A stretch of 64,000 nucleotides of DNA from Sulfurovum riftiae (GCF_001595645.1 NZ_LNKT01000012.1:226227-290226); one strand, 5' to 3'. Positions 1-8,586 are shown, counted from the first letter of the stretch. Made by a program: numbers and translations. Notes: generated by a model from the letters alone, not told the origin.

Positions 1-65
1 TCGAAACAGAGAATGAAGCATTTAGAAAGCACATTGTTCTGCAATGGAAGAGAGAAACACAATGA
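1..65 (+). CDS. C-terminal end of a gene running in from the left, possibly the fumarate reductase/succinate dehydrogenase flavoprotein subunit
   Basis: The third frame is open from base 3 to a TGA at 63-65 and encodes about 20 residues ending FRKHIVLQWKRETQ. It lies about 100 bp upstream of an iron-sulfur subunit gene on the same strand, where the flavoprotein partner is usually found. Identity is inferred from position only; twenty residues do not prove it. Frame 1 is also open up to a TAG at 73-75 but reads less like protein. Confidence 0.45.
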   Translation, partial: ETENEAFRKHIVLQWKRETQ

Positions 66-71
66 TACCAC

Positions 72-137
72 GTAGGGTCGGTTCACCGACCAAAGAAATA
101 GATGATCTCAAAGTTTTGGTCGGTAAACCGACCCTAC
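72..137. repeat. REPIN-like element, inward-facing REP pair
   Basis: GTAG at 72-75 is followed by the hairpin GGTCGGTTCACCGACC. About 27 bp later comes an inverted copy, GGTCGGTAAACCGACC, ending in CTAC at 134-137. The tetranucleotide foot plus short hairpin, in inverted pairs, is the hallmark of REP sequences mobilised by RAYT transposases. No such transposase is in the window. The element lies between the putative flavoprotein gene and sdhB, so it sits inside an operon. Confidence 0.85.
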
Positions 138-165
138 ATAGTTATAAGGCAAAAAAGGATTTAAA

Positions 166-897
166 ATGCAAATAAAAGTCCTACGAAGCAAAACCAACAC
201 CCACCAAAGCTACACACTCCCTGCCGGGGAGATCCCGCTTCTGAATGCGCTTATGTACATCAAGGAGACACAGGATGCCACACTGACCTTCTCGGCAGGA
301 TGCCGCGCGTCGGTCTGCGGTACCTGTGCCGTACGTGTCAACGGCAGAGAAGAGCTTGCCTGTGCCTACAAGGTCAAACCGGGAGATGTCATCGAACCGC
401 TGCAGTACCATCCCATACTGCGTGACCTGAAGGTGGACAAGGACAAAGCCAAAGAGACACTCCAAAAAGGAGTGACCTGGCTGCAAAGCTTTCAGGAAGC
501 TTCACTGACACATGAGGATGAGAAACGTACCGAGAAGCAGACAGACTGCATCCTGTGTGACAGCTGCTACTCTGCCTGCCCTGTTTTTGCGGTCAACCCC
601 GATTTCCTTGGACCGTTTGCCCTGACACGTGCGTATCGCTACAGCGAAGACAAACGCGAAAGCAATGCAAAAAGCATTATTGACGGTGTGCAGAGCAACG
701 GGGTGTGGGACTGTACCCTCTGCGGAGAATGCACAGCGGTCTGCCCCAAAGGGATCGATCCCAAAATGGATATCACCATGCTGAGAAGTGCATCTATAAA
801 ATTCGGCCACTCCGACCCGAGCTTTGCCACCCAGAGTTTCGGTACACCGGATTTTGGCGGGGGAGGATTCGGGTTCGATCCGAATGCGGGATTCTAA
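166..897 (+). CDS. sdhB: Succinate dehydrogenase/fumarate reductase iron-sulfur subunit
   Basis: This protein carries electrons between the flavin subunit and the membrane or heterodisulfide-type subunit of succinate:quinone oxidoreductase/fumarate reductase. The N-terminal ferredoxin fold shows [2Fe-2S] ligands C46, C51, C54 and C66. The C-terminal half has two cluster motifs, CILCDSCYSACP (C128, C131, C134, C138) and CTLCGECTAVCP near residue 183, giving ligands for the other two clusters. Length (243 aa) is normal for the family. The glycine-rich tail (DFGGGGFGFDPNAGF) is unusual. An AAGGA ribosome site precedes the ATG. Which direction it works in (rTCA fumarate reduction or succinate oxidation) cannot be told from sequence; the symbol could equally be frdB. 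Confidence 0.88.
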   Translation: MQIKVLRSKTNTHQSYTLPAGEIPLLNALMYIKETQDATLTFSAGCRASVCGTCAVRVNGREELACAYKVKPGDVIEPLQYHPILRDLKVDKDKAKETLQKGVTWLQSFQEASLTHEDEKRTEKQTDCILCDSCYSACPVFAVNPDFLGPFALTRAYRYSEDKRESNAKSIIDGVQSNGVWDCTLCGECTAVCPKGIDPKMDITMLRSASIKFGHSDPSFATQSFGTPDFGGGGFGFDPNAGF

Positions 898-1060
898 CCC
901 GGATTATGCATTAGAATTGTCAATTATCTTGCTGATGCTTGTTTTATGGGTTTTTGTAACGCATTCTGAGGTTAACCCAAAGGTTAATTGATGAATCTTT
1001 ACGAATGCCCATGGGACAATGATCTGTAAGAGATGGATGATCTCTAATGCATATTCCGGG

Positions 1061-1465
1061 TTAAGACTTCTCAAACCCCTGAATGATCTCTGCAGGGATC
1101 TTCATGGGCCGCATCTTCCTGCTGTCCACGAAGACCCACTCCGTTTTTCCTTCACAGATCAAAGCACCGTCCCCCGACCGTGTCAATTCGTACCGGCGGG
1201 TCGAGAGGATCTTGCCGATCTCTTCGATCCAGGTCTTCATCTGCAGTATTTCATTTTCAAAAGCGGGTTTTTTGTATTCGAGGGTATGCGATTTGGCCAC
1301 CCAGGTGCCGCCAAGCTCCAGGCACTGCTCATAGCCGAAACCAACCGACGCGGAATGCCTGGTCGCAGCCTCTATCATCCAGGAGAGATAGGTAACGTTG
1401 TTGACATGGCCGTTGAAGTCAATGTCATCGCTTGTTACACAAAAGGTGTAGCTATAAGAATTCAT
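1061..1465 (-). CDS. Acyl-CoA thioesterase, 4HBT hot-dog fold (YbgC/FadM-like)
   Basis: The 134-residue single hot-dog domain contains the signature DIDFNGHVNNVTYLSWM (residues about 14-30), where the Asp and HVNN region form the active site of 4-hydroxybenzoyl-CoA-type thioesterases. The family hydrolyses acyl-CoA or acyl-ACP thioesters in the cytoplasm; the substrate cannot be read from the sequence. The gene stands alone between sdhB (convergent) and the HEGGH membrane protein upstream on the same strand, about 36 bp away. The 163 bp downstream of it (898-1060) hold only small stem-loops (972-987 and 1029-1045) and no gene. Confidence 0.8.
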   Translation of the reverse strand: MNSYSYTFCVTSDDIDFNGHVNNVTYLSWMIEAATRHSASVGFGYEQCLELGGTWVAKSHTLEYKKPAFENEILQMKTWIEEIGKILSTRRYELTRSGDGALICEGKTEWVFVDSRKMRPMKIPAEIIQGFEKS

Positions 1466-1501
1466 TTGTACAGTCCTTAATGTTAGAATTGGAAAGCATA
1501 T

Positions 1502-2128
1502 TTATCGCTTCTCATTTGAAAATGCTTCGAAAAACATCCCGATCACCGAGCCTATCATCAACAAATAGGCAATGACCCTGGTCACACCGGAGATGATCGA
1601 CTCGTATGCCAAGACCCCCAAACTGCTGAAAATATAGTTGAAGTCATGTATCGCATCCACACCCAAAAATGACTTATGTGCCGGAAGCAGCAACCCTTCA
1701 TGTGCAGTGGACATATACCACGCAGTATAGTCCATCGAGATACCCAAAACAAACAACCCGATCAGAAAAGCTGTCCGGTTACCTCTCTTTTTGTAATAAT
1801 ATCCGATACCAAGCGGGAAAAGCCATTGAAAAAGTGTACCCATACTCACCATTAAAAACTTCGGGCAAGGCAGGATATAGCAGACCCCGTGACCACCCTC
1901 ATGGACGATCGCCAATGTCTGATTGATAATGAACTGGTAGATAGCAAATATATATTCGGTGATACTTGTGATCTGATGAGGCGTACCTTCATATGGTTTG
2001 TAGCGGGCATAAAGCAGTAAGAAAATGATGAGAAGAACCAAAACCGCCTTTTTGGCAGATCTGGTAGGAAGGTGTTCCTGTTCACCCTTCTTTTTTGGGA
2101 AAAGATGACTGAACGCAGGCTTTTTCAA
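1502..2128 (-). CDS. Multi-spanning membrane protein with HEGGH motif, putative M50-like metallopeptidase
   Basis: The 208-residue protein has a basic N-terminus, a first membrane segment at about 28-41, and three to four further hydrophobic segments. HEGGH at 76-80 fits the HExxH zinc-binding pattern and sits at the start of a hydrophobic helix, as in site-2-protease/M50 proteins. DYTAWY near residue 133 could supply the third ligand, but the usual LDG motif is not obvious. Catalysis is therefore an inference. It starts 9 bp after the leuC stop, so it is probably cotranscribed with leuC without a clear functional link. Confidence 0.55.
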   Translation of the reverse strand: MKKPAFSHLFPKKKGEQEHLPTRSAKKAVLVLLIIFLLLYARYKPYEGTPHQITSITEYIFAIYQFIINQTLAIVHEGGHGVCYILPCPKFLMVSMGTLFQWLFPLGIGYYYKKRGNRTAFLIGLFVLGISMDYTAWYMSTAHEGLLLPAHKSFLGVDAIHDFNYIFSSLGVLAYESIISGVTRVIAYLLMIGSVIGMFFEAFSNEKR

Positions 2129-2137
2129 AACAGACTG

Positions 2138-3418
2138 TCAAATATCGCGGGGGTCCACGATCTTCCCTGCGATCGCCGAAGCGGCCGCCACTGCGGAGTT
2201 GGCAAGGTAGATCTCGGAGGTTCTAGCACCCATACGCCCTACGAAGTTACGGTTGGTCGTTGCCACACAGCGCTCACCGTCACCCAGTATACCCATATAT
2301 CCGCCAAGACAGGCCCCACAGGTCGGGTTGGAGACGACAGCTCCCGCTTCGATGAGAATATCCATCAGCCCTTCATGCTGCGCCTGCATCAGTATCTTCT
2401 GTGTGGCTGGTGTGACGATCATACGGGTATGTCTTGCTACACGCTTGCCCTTCACGATCTCTGCTGCGATACGCAGGTCTTCGATACGGCCGTTCGTACA
2501 GGAACCGATCATGACCTGGTCGATCTTGAGGTCATCCGCCACGGCCTGTTCTATCGGTTTGCCGTTCGACGGGAGGAACGGATAGGCGACGACCGGAGAG
2601 AGGTTCGCCACATCAACCTTGACGACCTGGCAGTATATCGCATCGTCATCTGAGTAGTGAACCTTCGGTTTGGACCTTAGACCGCCGTTCGCTTCTTCTC
2701 TCTCAATGAGATACGCTTCCGTGATATTGTCCACTGCGATGATACCCGATTTCGCGCCCGCTTCGATCGCCATGTTGCACATGGAGAACCTGTCGTCCAT
2801 ACCAAGGTGCTGGATGGTATCGCCTGTAAATTCCAAAGCCTTGTAAAGTGCACCGTCCACACCCAGAATACGGATCAGTTCAAGAATGATGTCTTTTCCA
2901 TAAATATGCTCACCAGGCCTGCCACTGAGCTCTACCCTGATCGTCTCAGGCACCTTGAACCAGTTTCCTCCGGTGATCATGCCGAAAGCAAGGTCAGTAC
3001 TCCCCATACCGGTCGAGAAGGCACCGAGTGCTCCATGCGTACAGGTATGCGAATCCGCACCGATGATCACATCACCGGGGATAACCAGTCCTTTTTCAGG
3101 CAGCAATGCATGCTCGATCCCCATATCTTTCTCGTCGAAAAAGTATTTGAGGTCATGTTTGTAGGCGAACTCTCTGGAGATCTTCGCCTGGTTCGCCGAA
3201 GCGATATCTTTGGCCGGAATGTAGTGATCCATCACGATGGAAAAGTTGTCCGGTCTTGCCAGTTTTTCGGCACCGCTCTCTTCAAATGCTCTTATCGAGA
3301 TCGGTGTAGTAATATCATTACCAATGATCATATCGATGTCAACTCTTACGATCTCACCTGCATACACCTCTTTGCCGGCATGCTCGGAGAAGATCTTTTC
3401 TGTTATCGTTTGTCCCAT
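2138..3418 (-). CDS. leuC: 3-isopropylmalate dehydratase large subunit
   Basis: Aconitase-superfamily enzyme that isomerises 2- to 3-isopropylmalate in leucine synthesis, with a separate LeuD small subunit that is not in this window. Cluster ligands are visible as C307 (GSCTNG) and C367/C370 (NPTCGACLGG). The substrate-binding motif ADSHTCTHGALG is at about 121-132. Length 426 is that of the shorter, archaeal/epsilonproteobacterial LeuC type related to homoaconitase. Homoaconitase is the main alternative; leucine synthesis is the likelier role. The gene is divergent from the rqcH-like gene, with a REPIN in the shared upstream region. Confidence 0.9.
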   Translation of the reverse strand: MGQTITEKIFSEHAGKEVYAGEIVRVDIDMIIGNDITTPISIRAFEESGAEKLARPDNFSIVMDHYIPAKDIASANQAKISREFAYKHDLKYFFDEKDMGIEHALLPEKGLVIPGDVIIGADSHTCTHGALGAFSTGMGSTDLAFGMITGGNWFKVPETIRVELSGRPGEHIYGKDIILELIRILGVDGALYKALEFTGDTIQHLGMDDRFSMCNMAIEAGAKSGIIAVDNITEAYLIEREEANGGLRSKPKVHYSDDDAIYCQVVKVDVANLSPVVAYPFLPSNGKPIEQAVADDLKIDQVMIGSCTNGRIEDLRIAAEIVKGKRVARHTRMIVTPATQKILMQAQHEGLMDILIEAGAVVSNPTCGACLGGYMGILGDGERCVATTNRNFVGRMGARTSEIYLANSAVAAASAIAGKIVDPRDI

Positions 3419-3505
3419 AGGAGTATCCTTAGTTCATAGTCATTAATTACGCGAATTATAGCGAAATAAAATTATGCTAGAATTCCATTTCATATCTATG
3501 CTTCT

Positions 3506-3571
3506 GCAGGGTCGGTTTACCGACCATCACAAGAAACATACATATAGTTTTGATCGGCACACCGATCCTAC
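3506..3571. repeat. REPIN-like element, inward-facing pair
   Basis: The left unit is GCAG (a variant of GTAG) plus GGTCGGTTTACCGACC. The right unit is a diverged hairpin, GATCGGCACACCGATC, ending CTAC at 3568-3571. It lies in the leuC/rqcH divergent region. It ends one base before the AGGA ribosome site of the rqcH-like gene, so an upstream in-frame ATG at 3474 would translate the repeat and is unlikely to be the true start. Confidence 0.8.
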
Positions 3572-3581
3572 AGGAAAAATG

Positions 3582-4964
3582 ATGAAACTCTACGAACTCA
3601 AAGCCATCGCCGAACGGCTCGGCAAATTCACCTTCATCTCACGGGCCAGACGTATCGAGGACAACACCATTGAACTGGTCTTCGACAAGCGTGACAGCTA
3701 CTTCTTCAACATGACACGCGGCCACAGTTTCATCTACAAAGCCCCCAGTCAGAGACCGCTTCAGGGCTATAACGCTCCTTTTGACAAACTGCTGCACTCC
3801 CTAGTAAGTGCAAGCCGCCTGCTTGAGGTCACAGTCCCGGACAATGACCGGGTACTGCGTCTGAAACTGGCCCCCAAAAGCTCCTACAAAGACAAGGTCA
3901 TCACCCTGCAGTTCGAATTCACAGGCAAGAACACCAATGCCATTCTCATCGATGAGAATGAAGTGATCATCGAAGCCCTCCGGCATATCGATGCAGACAG
4001 CTCTTTCAGGGTGATACGTCCCGGAGTGGAACTTCTTCCCATTCCCCGTAGGGTGCTGTCCCCCGACAGCACCGATCACGATACACAAAAACCACATGTT
4101 GTGTCCCCACAACACCCTGCGAATATCGACATGCTTCTGGAAGAGCGCTACCGTACCGTCCAGGCCAAAAGACTGACAGAGATGAAGAAACAGAAACTTT
4201 CATCAGTTGCCAAGAAGATCAAAAAGCTTTCCCAGCTCCTCGACAAACTTCCCGATGCAGAGAAACTGGCCCAAGAGGAGAAGAAACAGAAAGAGTACGG
4301 CAACCTTATCCTTGCAAATCTCTATCAGATCAAACCCTACGACAGGAAGCTGAAAACCTATGACTTTGAAGGCAGAGAGATCACCATACCCCTGCCAAAG
4401 AATGTCAAAGTGAACCGCATGAGCGACCACTTCTTCAACCTCTCCAAACGGGCCAAGAGCAAAGCAAAGAACATCCACATCGAAAAAGAGAACCTGGAGA
4501 GCAAAAAAGCCTTTTACGAGAACATCTATTATGCCCTCGAACAGGCCAAAGAGCCTTATGAACTGGAACTGCTCGTCCCCAAACGCGGAAAATCCAAACG
4601 CAAGAAAGAGAAACTCAAAGAGGGGGAGCTCTTCTGGATAGAAGACTACAAGGTCCTGGTAGGACGCAACAGCAACGAGAACCAGAAACTGCTGGGCATG
4701 GCCAAAGCCAACGACCTCTGGATGCACATACGCGACATCCCCTCGAGCCATGTCATAATCAGAACGGACAAACAAAACCTTCCGGACTCCGTCATACAGG
4801 CGGCAGCCAAGCTCTGTGTCGATTTTTCCGTCAAGAATCCCGGAGATTACGAGGTGGACTATACCAAACGGAAATTCGTCAAAGTACAGGAGGGATCCAA
4901 CGTACTCTACAACAAATACAACACGATCCGCGTCACCAAAGAGGGTGTGGAGATCAGAGTATAG
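3582..4964 (+). CDS. rqcH: RqcH/NFACT family protein (ribosome quality control)
   Basis: About 460 residues with the NFACT-N region, a charged coiled coil (rich in K/E, roughly residues 185-240), a second helical region, and the C-terminal NFACT-R domain with DLWMHIRDIPSSHVII. In bacteria these proteins bind stalled 50S subunits and promote C-terminal alanine tailing; older annotations say fibronectin-binding protein. I start at MKLYEL (3582), 6 bases after AGGA; ATG at 3579 is the alternative. Residues about 156-180 are encoded by an in-frame REPIN (4048-4120), lying in the linker between NFACT-N and the coiled coil. Confidence 0.8.
   Translation: MKLYELKAIAERLGKFTFISRARRIEDNTIELVFDKRDSYFFNMTRGHSFIYKAPSQRPLQGYNAPFDKLLHSLVSASRLLEVTVPDNDRVLRLKLAPKSSYKDKVITLQFEFTGKNTNAILIDENEVIIEALRHIDADSSFRVIRPGVELLPIPRRVLSPDSTDHDTQKPHVVSPQHPANIDMLLEERYRTVQAKRLTEMKKQKLSSVAKKIKKLSQLLDKLPDAEKLAQEEKKQKEYGNLILANLYQIKPYDRKLKTYDFEGREITIPLPKNVKVNRMSDHFFNLSKRAKSKAKNIHIEKENLESKKAFYENIYYALEQAKEPYELELLVPKRGKSKRKKEKLKEGELFWIEDYKVLVGRNSNENQKLLGMAKANDLWMHIRDIPSSHVIIRTDKQNLPDSVIQAAAKLCVDFSVKNPGDYEVDYTKRKFVKVQEGSNVLYNKYNTIRVTKEGVEIRV
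4048..4120. repeat. REPIN-like element inside the rqcH-like coding sequence
   Basis: GTAG at 4048-4051 starts a unit whose stem GGTGCTGTC pairs with GACAGCACC around a CCCC loop. The right unit (roughly 4098-4120) is an inverted variant with a GTTGTG/CACAAC stem and ends CTGC. The stem is longer than in the GGTCGG copies, so this is a diverged subfamily. The reading frame passes through it without a stop and gives the proline- and histidine-containing stretch PRRVLSPDSTDHDTQK and onward. Confidence 0.7.
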
Positions 4965-5021
4965 AGACACTTCTAACCCAACTCATGGTATAATCTACCC
5001 TAATACAAACGAGGACAGGAA

Positions 5022-5780
5022 ATGACACGGATTTTTACAGACTATCAGGAGCGTTGGCTTACGGGTATCGGGCTACTTGCACTGGTCGGATTCATAGGCT
5101 GGGTAGATAATTTTTTCGTCATGTGGCTCTTTTTGGGCACGATATATATGTTCGCATTTTATGAAGCGATGAAACTCTTCAGACTTGTGGGTCCCGGTGC
5201 CTACTTCTGGGCTGCACTGCTATGGCTCTTTGCCTATTTCTACCCCAACCCCGATGACCTTTTCTACTTTGTTGCTATCATCTTCGGTGCATCCCTTGCC
5301 TATCTTCACAATTTTGACAAGCGGCTTATCCTTCCGTTCCTTTACCCTCTCAGCGGTATCTTTTTCTTCCTGATCCTCTATGAGGATTTCGGTATCGTCT
5401 CGATGTTCTGGCTGCTTGTTACCGTTGCATTGACGGATGTAGGTGCTTTCTTCACCGGCAAAGCCATCGGGAAGACCAAATTTTCGGATACCTCTCCGAA
5501 CAAAACACTTGAAGGGGTGATCGGAGGAGTGCTTATCGCTACTGCTGTGGGTACCTACATCGGTCTCTACATCGCACCGCTCTGGATCGCGTTCGTGGTC
5601 ACACTGTTCACGTCCATCGCCTCTGTCTTCGGTGACCTCTTTGAATCCTACCTCAAACGTGAAGCAGGAGTTAAAGATTCAGGTGACCTGCTCCCGGGAC
5701 ACGGCGGTATTCTTGACAGGATCGACGGCTATCTTTTCGGTGCACCGATGATGGTAATCGCGCTTAGAGCGTTTTTATAA
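5022..5780 (+). CDS. cdsA: Phosphatidate cytidylyltransferase
   Basis: This integral membrane enzyme makes CDP-diacylglycerol from phosphatidate and CTP, the entry to all phospholipids. The 252-residue protein has about seven membrane segments. It carries the CDP-alcohol cytidylyltransferase signature near the C-terminus: SVFGDLFESYLKREAGVKDSG followed by LPGHGGILDRID, with the conserved acidic and Lys residues. It ends 3 bp before dxr, and the cdsA-dxr pairing is common in bacteria. Confidence 0.92.
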   Translation: MTRIFTDYQERWLTGIGLLALVGFIGWVDNFFVMWLFLGTIYMFAFYEAMKLFRLVGPGAYFWAALLWLFAYFYPNPDDLFYFVAIIFGASLAYLHNFDKRLILPFLYPLSGIFFFLILYEDFGIVSMFWLLVTVALTDVGAFFTGKAIGKTKFSDTSPNKTLEGVIGGVLIATAVGTYIGLYIAPLWIAFVVTLFTSIASVFGDLFESYLKREAGVKDSGDLLPGHGGILDRIDGYLFGAPMMVIALRAFL

Positions 5781-5783
5781 ACG

Positions 5784-6863
5784 ATGTCCATCGTTCTTCT
5801 TGGTTCCACCGGCTCCATCGGGGTCAATACCCTCATCGTTGCCAAACGCTATGACATTGCCATCGAAGCACTGGTAGCCGGAAACAATATCGACCTGCTC
5901 AACGAACAGATCGCAGCACACCGGCCCAAACTCGTGGCCATTGCCAATGAAGCGGACCGTGAAGGGGTCAACCACCCCAATGTACTTTGCGGTGCGGAGG
6001 GCATTCTGGAAGTCATTGAAAGATCCGAGAGCCGGACAATTGTCAATGCCCTTGTCGGCTATGCCGGTCTGGCACCGACACTCAAGGCCACAGAACTTGG
6101 GAAAAAAGTAGCCCTCGCGAACAAAGAATCCCTGGTCGTTGCCGGAGAGTTCATCGATATGTCACTTATCACCCCTATAGACTCCGAGCATTTCGGACTC
6201 TGGTACCTCATGAATGAACGTCCCTTCTCCAAACTCTATATCACGGCCAGCGGCGGTGCCTTCAGGGATTGGGAACTGGAGAAGATGAAAGATGCAACAT
6301 TCTCCGACGCACTGAAGCATCCCAACTGGTCCATGGGGAACAAGATCACCATAGACTCCGCGACCATGACCAACAAGCTCTTCGAACTGCTGGAGGCCAA
6401 ATGGCTTTTTGGTACAAGCAATATCGATGCGGTCATAGAAAAGAGATCGATCATCCATGCACTGGTCGAATTCGTTGACGGTTCCACCACTGCCCATTTT
6501 GCGGGAGTGGATATGAAACTGCCTATCACTTTTGCACTCAGAGAGAAAGTGGAGGAAGCCATCCTGCCGCCTACCGATCTACTTTCAATGGGATCTGTGG
6601 AATTCCTCCCGATAGAGGCAGAGCGCTACCCTATCTGGAACATCAAGGAGCATATTTTACAGCATCCGCATCTGGGTGTCGTGGTCAATGCCGCCAATGA
6701 AGTTGCCATAGAAGCTTTTCAGAAAGAGCAGTGTTCTTTCTTTGGTATGAGCGAAATTGTCCTTGATGCCTATAGGAAATTTGAAGATGTCAAGGCAAAA
6801 AATATTGATGATATTATTGAGATCGATCACGAGGTAAGGGAATATGTCACTGTTCTATCGTAG
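5784..6863 (+). CDS. dxr: 1-deoxy-D-xylulose 5-phosphate reductoisomerase
   Basis: Second step of the MEP isoprenoid pathway: rearrangement and NADPH reduction of DXP to MEP. The NADPH-binding GSTGSIG is at 7-13. The substrate/metal region shows IDSEHF, ITASGGAFRDW and HPNWSMGNKITIDSATMTNK. Length (359 aa) is slightly short of many homologues. The TAG stop (6861-6863) belongs to the GTAG foot of a REPIN starting at 6860, so the present C-terminus (REYVTVLS) was probably set by that insertion. ATG lies 3 bp after cdsA. Confidence 0.93.
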   Translation: MSIVLLGSTGSIGVNTLIVAKRYDIAIEALVAGNNIDLLNEQIAAHRPKLVAIANEADREGVNHPNVLCGAEGILEVIERSESRTIVNALVGYAGLAPTLKATELGKKVALANKESLVVAGEFIDMSLITPIDSEHFGLWYLMNERPFSKLYITASGGAFRDWELEKMKDATFSDALKHPNWSMGNKITIDSATMTNKLFELLEAKWLFGTSNIDAVIEKRSIIHALVEFVDGSTTAHFAGVDMKLPITFALREKVEEAILPPTDLLSMGSVEFLPIEAERYPIWNIKEHILQHPHLGVVVNAANEVAIEAFQKEQCSFFGMSEIVLDAYRKFEDVKAKNIDDIIEIDHEVREYVTVLS

Positions 6864-6929
6864 GGTGGGCTTCAGCCCACCAATCATGCGAAATCTCCAA
6901 GGAAGATGGTGGGCTGAAGCCCACCCTAC
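6860..6929. repeat. REPIN-like element with a GGTGGGC stem, supplying the dxr stop codon
   Basis: GTAG (6860-6863) is followed by GGTGGGCTTCAGCCCACC. The inverted copy GGTGGGCTGAAGCCCACC ends in CTAC at 6926-6929. The stem differs from the usual GGTCGG version on both arms, so base pairing is kept although the sequence changed. The first TAG is in frame with dxr. The right edge abuts the AGGA site of the downstream hydrolase gene. Confidence 0.82.
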
Positions 6930-6944
6930 GCAGGAAAAAAGCGT

Positions 6945-7481
6945 ATGAAAAAAGTTTTAATCCTACACGGCTGGGGCGGTTCCGATGCACCCCACTGGCA
7001 AGCCGAACTCGCCTGCGAGATCGCAAAGAATTACGGTACGGTCTCTTTCCCTCTGCTTGACAACTGTCACTTCCCCTCAAAAAACAGATGGATAAAACAG
7101 GTCAAAGCCATATTGGAAAATTTCAGACCGGATACAGTGGTTTGCCACTCTTTGGCCAATACCCTCTGGTTCTGGCTCTGCCAGGAAGAGGATATGGATA
7201 CAGTAGAGAGGCTTTTCATGGTCTCTCCACCAAGCCTGACAACCGAAGAAAATACCATCAAGACCTTTTTCCCCTGTGAAGTACCCAAAAACATTTATGC
7301 AAAAGAGGTACATATGATCGTCTCCGACAATGACCCCTGGGTAGAAATGGAGGAGGCAGAAACGATCGCTTCCCAGATCGATGCTACCTTTACGATCATC
7401 CACGATGCCGGTCATATCAATGCGGACAGCGGTTATGGGAAATGGGAACTGATAGAAAAACTGGTTCTGGAGAAAAAATGA
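6945..7481 (+). CDS. RBBP9/YdeN-family serine hydrolase
   Basis: Small (178 aa) alpha/beta hydrolase. It opens with VLILHGWGGSDAPHWQ, the oxyanion-side motif of this family. The nucleophile elbow is VCHSLAN with S69, where the usual first Gly is replaced by Cys. A likely acid is D130 (SDNDPWV) and the histidine is H157 (HDAGHIN). The substrate is unknown for most members. An AGGA ribosome site lies just after a REPIN, and the gene ends 14 bp before another REPIN, so it is bracketed by repeats. Confidence 0.75.
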   Translation: MKKVLILHGWGGSDAPHWQAELACEIAKNYGTVSFPLLDNCHFPSKNRWIKQVKAILENFRPDTVVCHSLANTLWFWLCQEEDMDTVERLFMVSPPSLTTEENTIKTFFPCEVPKNIYAKEVHMIVSDNDPWVEMEEAETIASQIDATFTIIHDAGHINADSGYGKWELIEKLVLEKK

Positions 7482-7495
7482 TATTATATACCCCC

Positions 7496-7562
7496 GTAGG
7501 GTCGGTTCACCGACCACACATACAACTGTCAACATACCAAATGGTCGGTAAACCGACCCTAC
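7496..7562. repeat. REPIN-like element, inward-facing pair
   Basis: GTAG 7496-7499 with GGTCGGTTCACCGACC on the left; GGTCGGTAAACCGACC and CTAC 7559-7562 on the right. The tsaD ribosome site GGAGA starts at the next base (7563), so the element forms the immediate 5' leader of tsaD. Confidence 0.87.
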
Positions 7563-7572
7563 GGAGAGAAGG

Positions 7573-8586
7573 ATGATCCTCAGCATCGAATCAAGCTGTG
7601 ATGACAGCTCCATTGCCATTACCGAGATATCCACCAAAAAACTCCTTTACCATAAAAAGATCTCCCAGGAGGAGGAACACTCCTGCTACGGTGGCGTGGT
7701 CCCCGAACTGGCATCGCGTCTGCATGCGGTCGCACTTCCGAAAATACTCGAGGAGACAAAACCGTACTTCGACAGTCTCAAAGCCGTGGCCGTCACAAAC
7801 CAGCCGGGGCTGGGTGTCACCCTGCTTGAGGGGATCGCCATGGCCAAAACACTGGCAACCCTGCAAAACATTCCCCTGATCCCCGTACATCACCTCAAAG
7901 GGCACATCTACTCCCTTTTCATAGAGAAGGAGACGCTCTTTCCTCTCCTGGTGCTTCTGATCTCCGGCGGGCATACTCAGGTCATACGTGTCACAGATTT
8001 TGAGCATATGGAGATCCTGGCGACCAGTATGGATGATTCTGTGGGAGAGAGTTTTGACAAGTGTGCCAAGATGATGGACCTTGGCTACCCGGGAGGACCG
8101 CTCATCGAAGCACTGGCACGCAAAGGAGACGAGAACCGTTTCGACCTGCCCGTACCTCTTCGCAATTCACCCCTGATCGCCTTTTCTCTCTCAGGACTGA
8201 AGAATGCCGTACGATTGGCCATAGAGAAGCTTGGAGGGCCGCAGAAGATGAACGAACAGGACAAAGCGGACCTCTCTGCCTCTTTCCAGAAAGCAGTCAA
8301 ACTGCACCTGCTCCAAAAAAGCAAGAAGATCTTCGCCAAAGAGCCCATCAGGGACTTTGCCATCGTAGGGGGTGCCTCTGCCAACCAATACCTGCGAGGT
8401 GCCTATGAGACCCTCTGCAGAGAATTCGGCAAGACCATGCATGTCGCCCCGCTGGAATACTGCTCCGACAATGCCGCCATGATAGGCCGCTATGCCCTTG
8501 ATGCCTACCAGAGAGAGCAATTCATCGATCCCAATGAGATAGACATCGTCAGTACAAAGAAACAGCAGGCAGGGATGATGCTTTAG
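7573..8586 (+). CDS. tsaD: tRNA N6-adenosine threonylcarbamoyltransferase
   Basis: Transfers the threonylcarbamoyl group to A37 of ANN-decoding tRNAs, working with TsaB/TsaE (not in the window). The ASKHA-fold protein has the metal-binding HHLKGH (H107, H111), SGGHTQ at 131-136, and a C-terminal phosphate/adenosine region [11 protein letters not shown] with CSDNAAMIG. Length 337 is typical. The start at 7573 is supported by GGAGA five bases upstream. Confidence 0.94.
   Translation: MILSIESSCDDSSIAITEISTKKLLYHKKISQEEEHSCYGGVVPELASRLHAVALPKILEETKPYFDSLKAVAVTNQPGLGVTLLEGIAMAKTLATLQNIPLIPVHHLKGHIYSLFIEKETLFPLLVLLISGGHTQVIRVTDFEHMEILATSMDDSVGESFDKCAKMMDLGYPGGPLIEALARKGDENRFDLPVPLRNSPLIAFSLSGLKNAVRLAIEKLGGPQKMNEQDKADLSASFQKAVKLHLLQKSKKIFAKEPIRDFAIVGGASANQYLRGAYETLCREFGKTMHVAPLEYCSDNAAMIGRYALDAYQREQFIDPNEIDIVSTKKQQAGMML

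Noticed and set aside
1..75. Frame-1 reading of the window start ending at TAG in the REPIN foot
   Set aside because: It would be a third REP-supplied stop, but its sequence is less protein-like than frame 3, so I did not count it.
3474..3581. N-terminal extension of the rqcH-like ORF
   Set aside because: It would translate the REPIN at 3506-3571, lacks a ribosome site, and the family N-terminus is MKLYEL at 3582.
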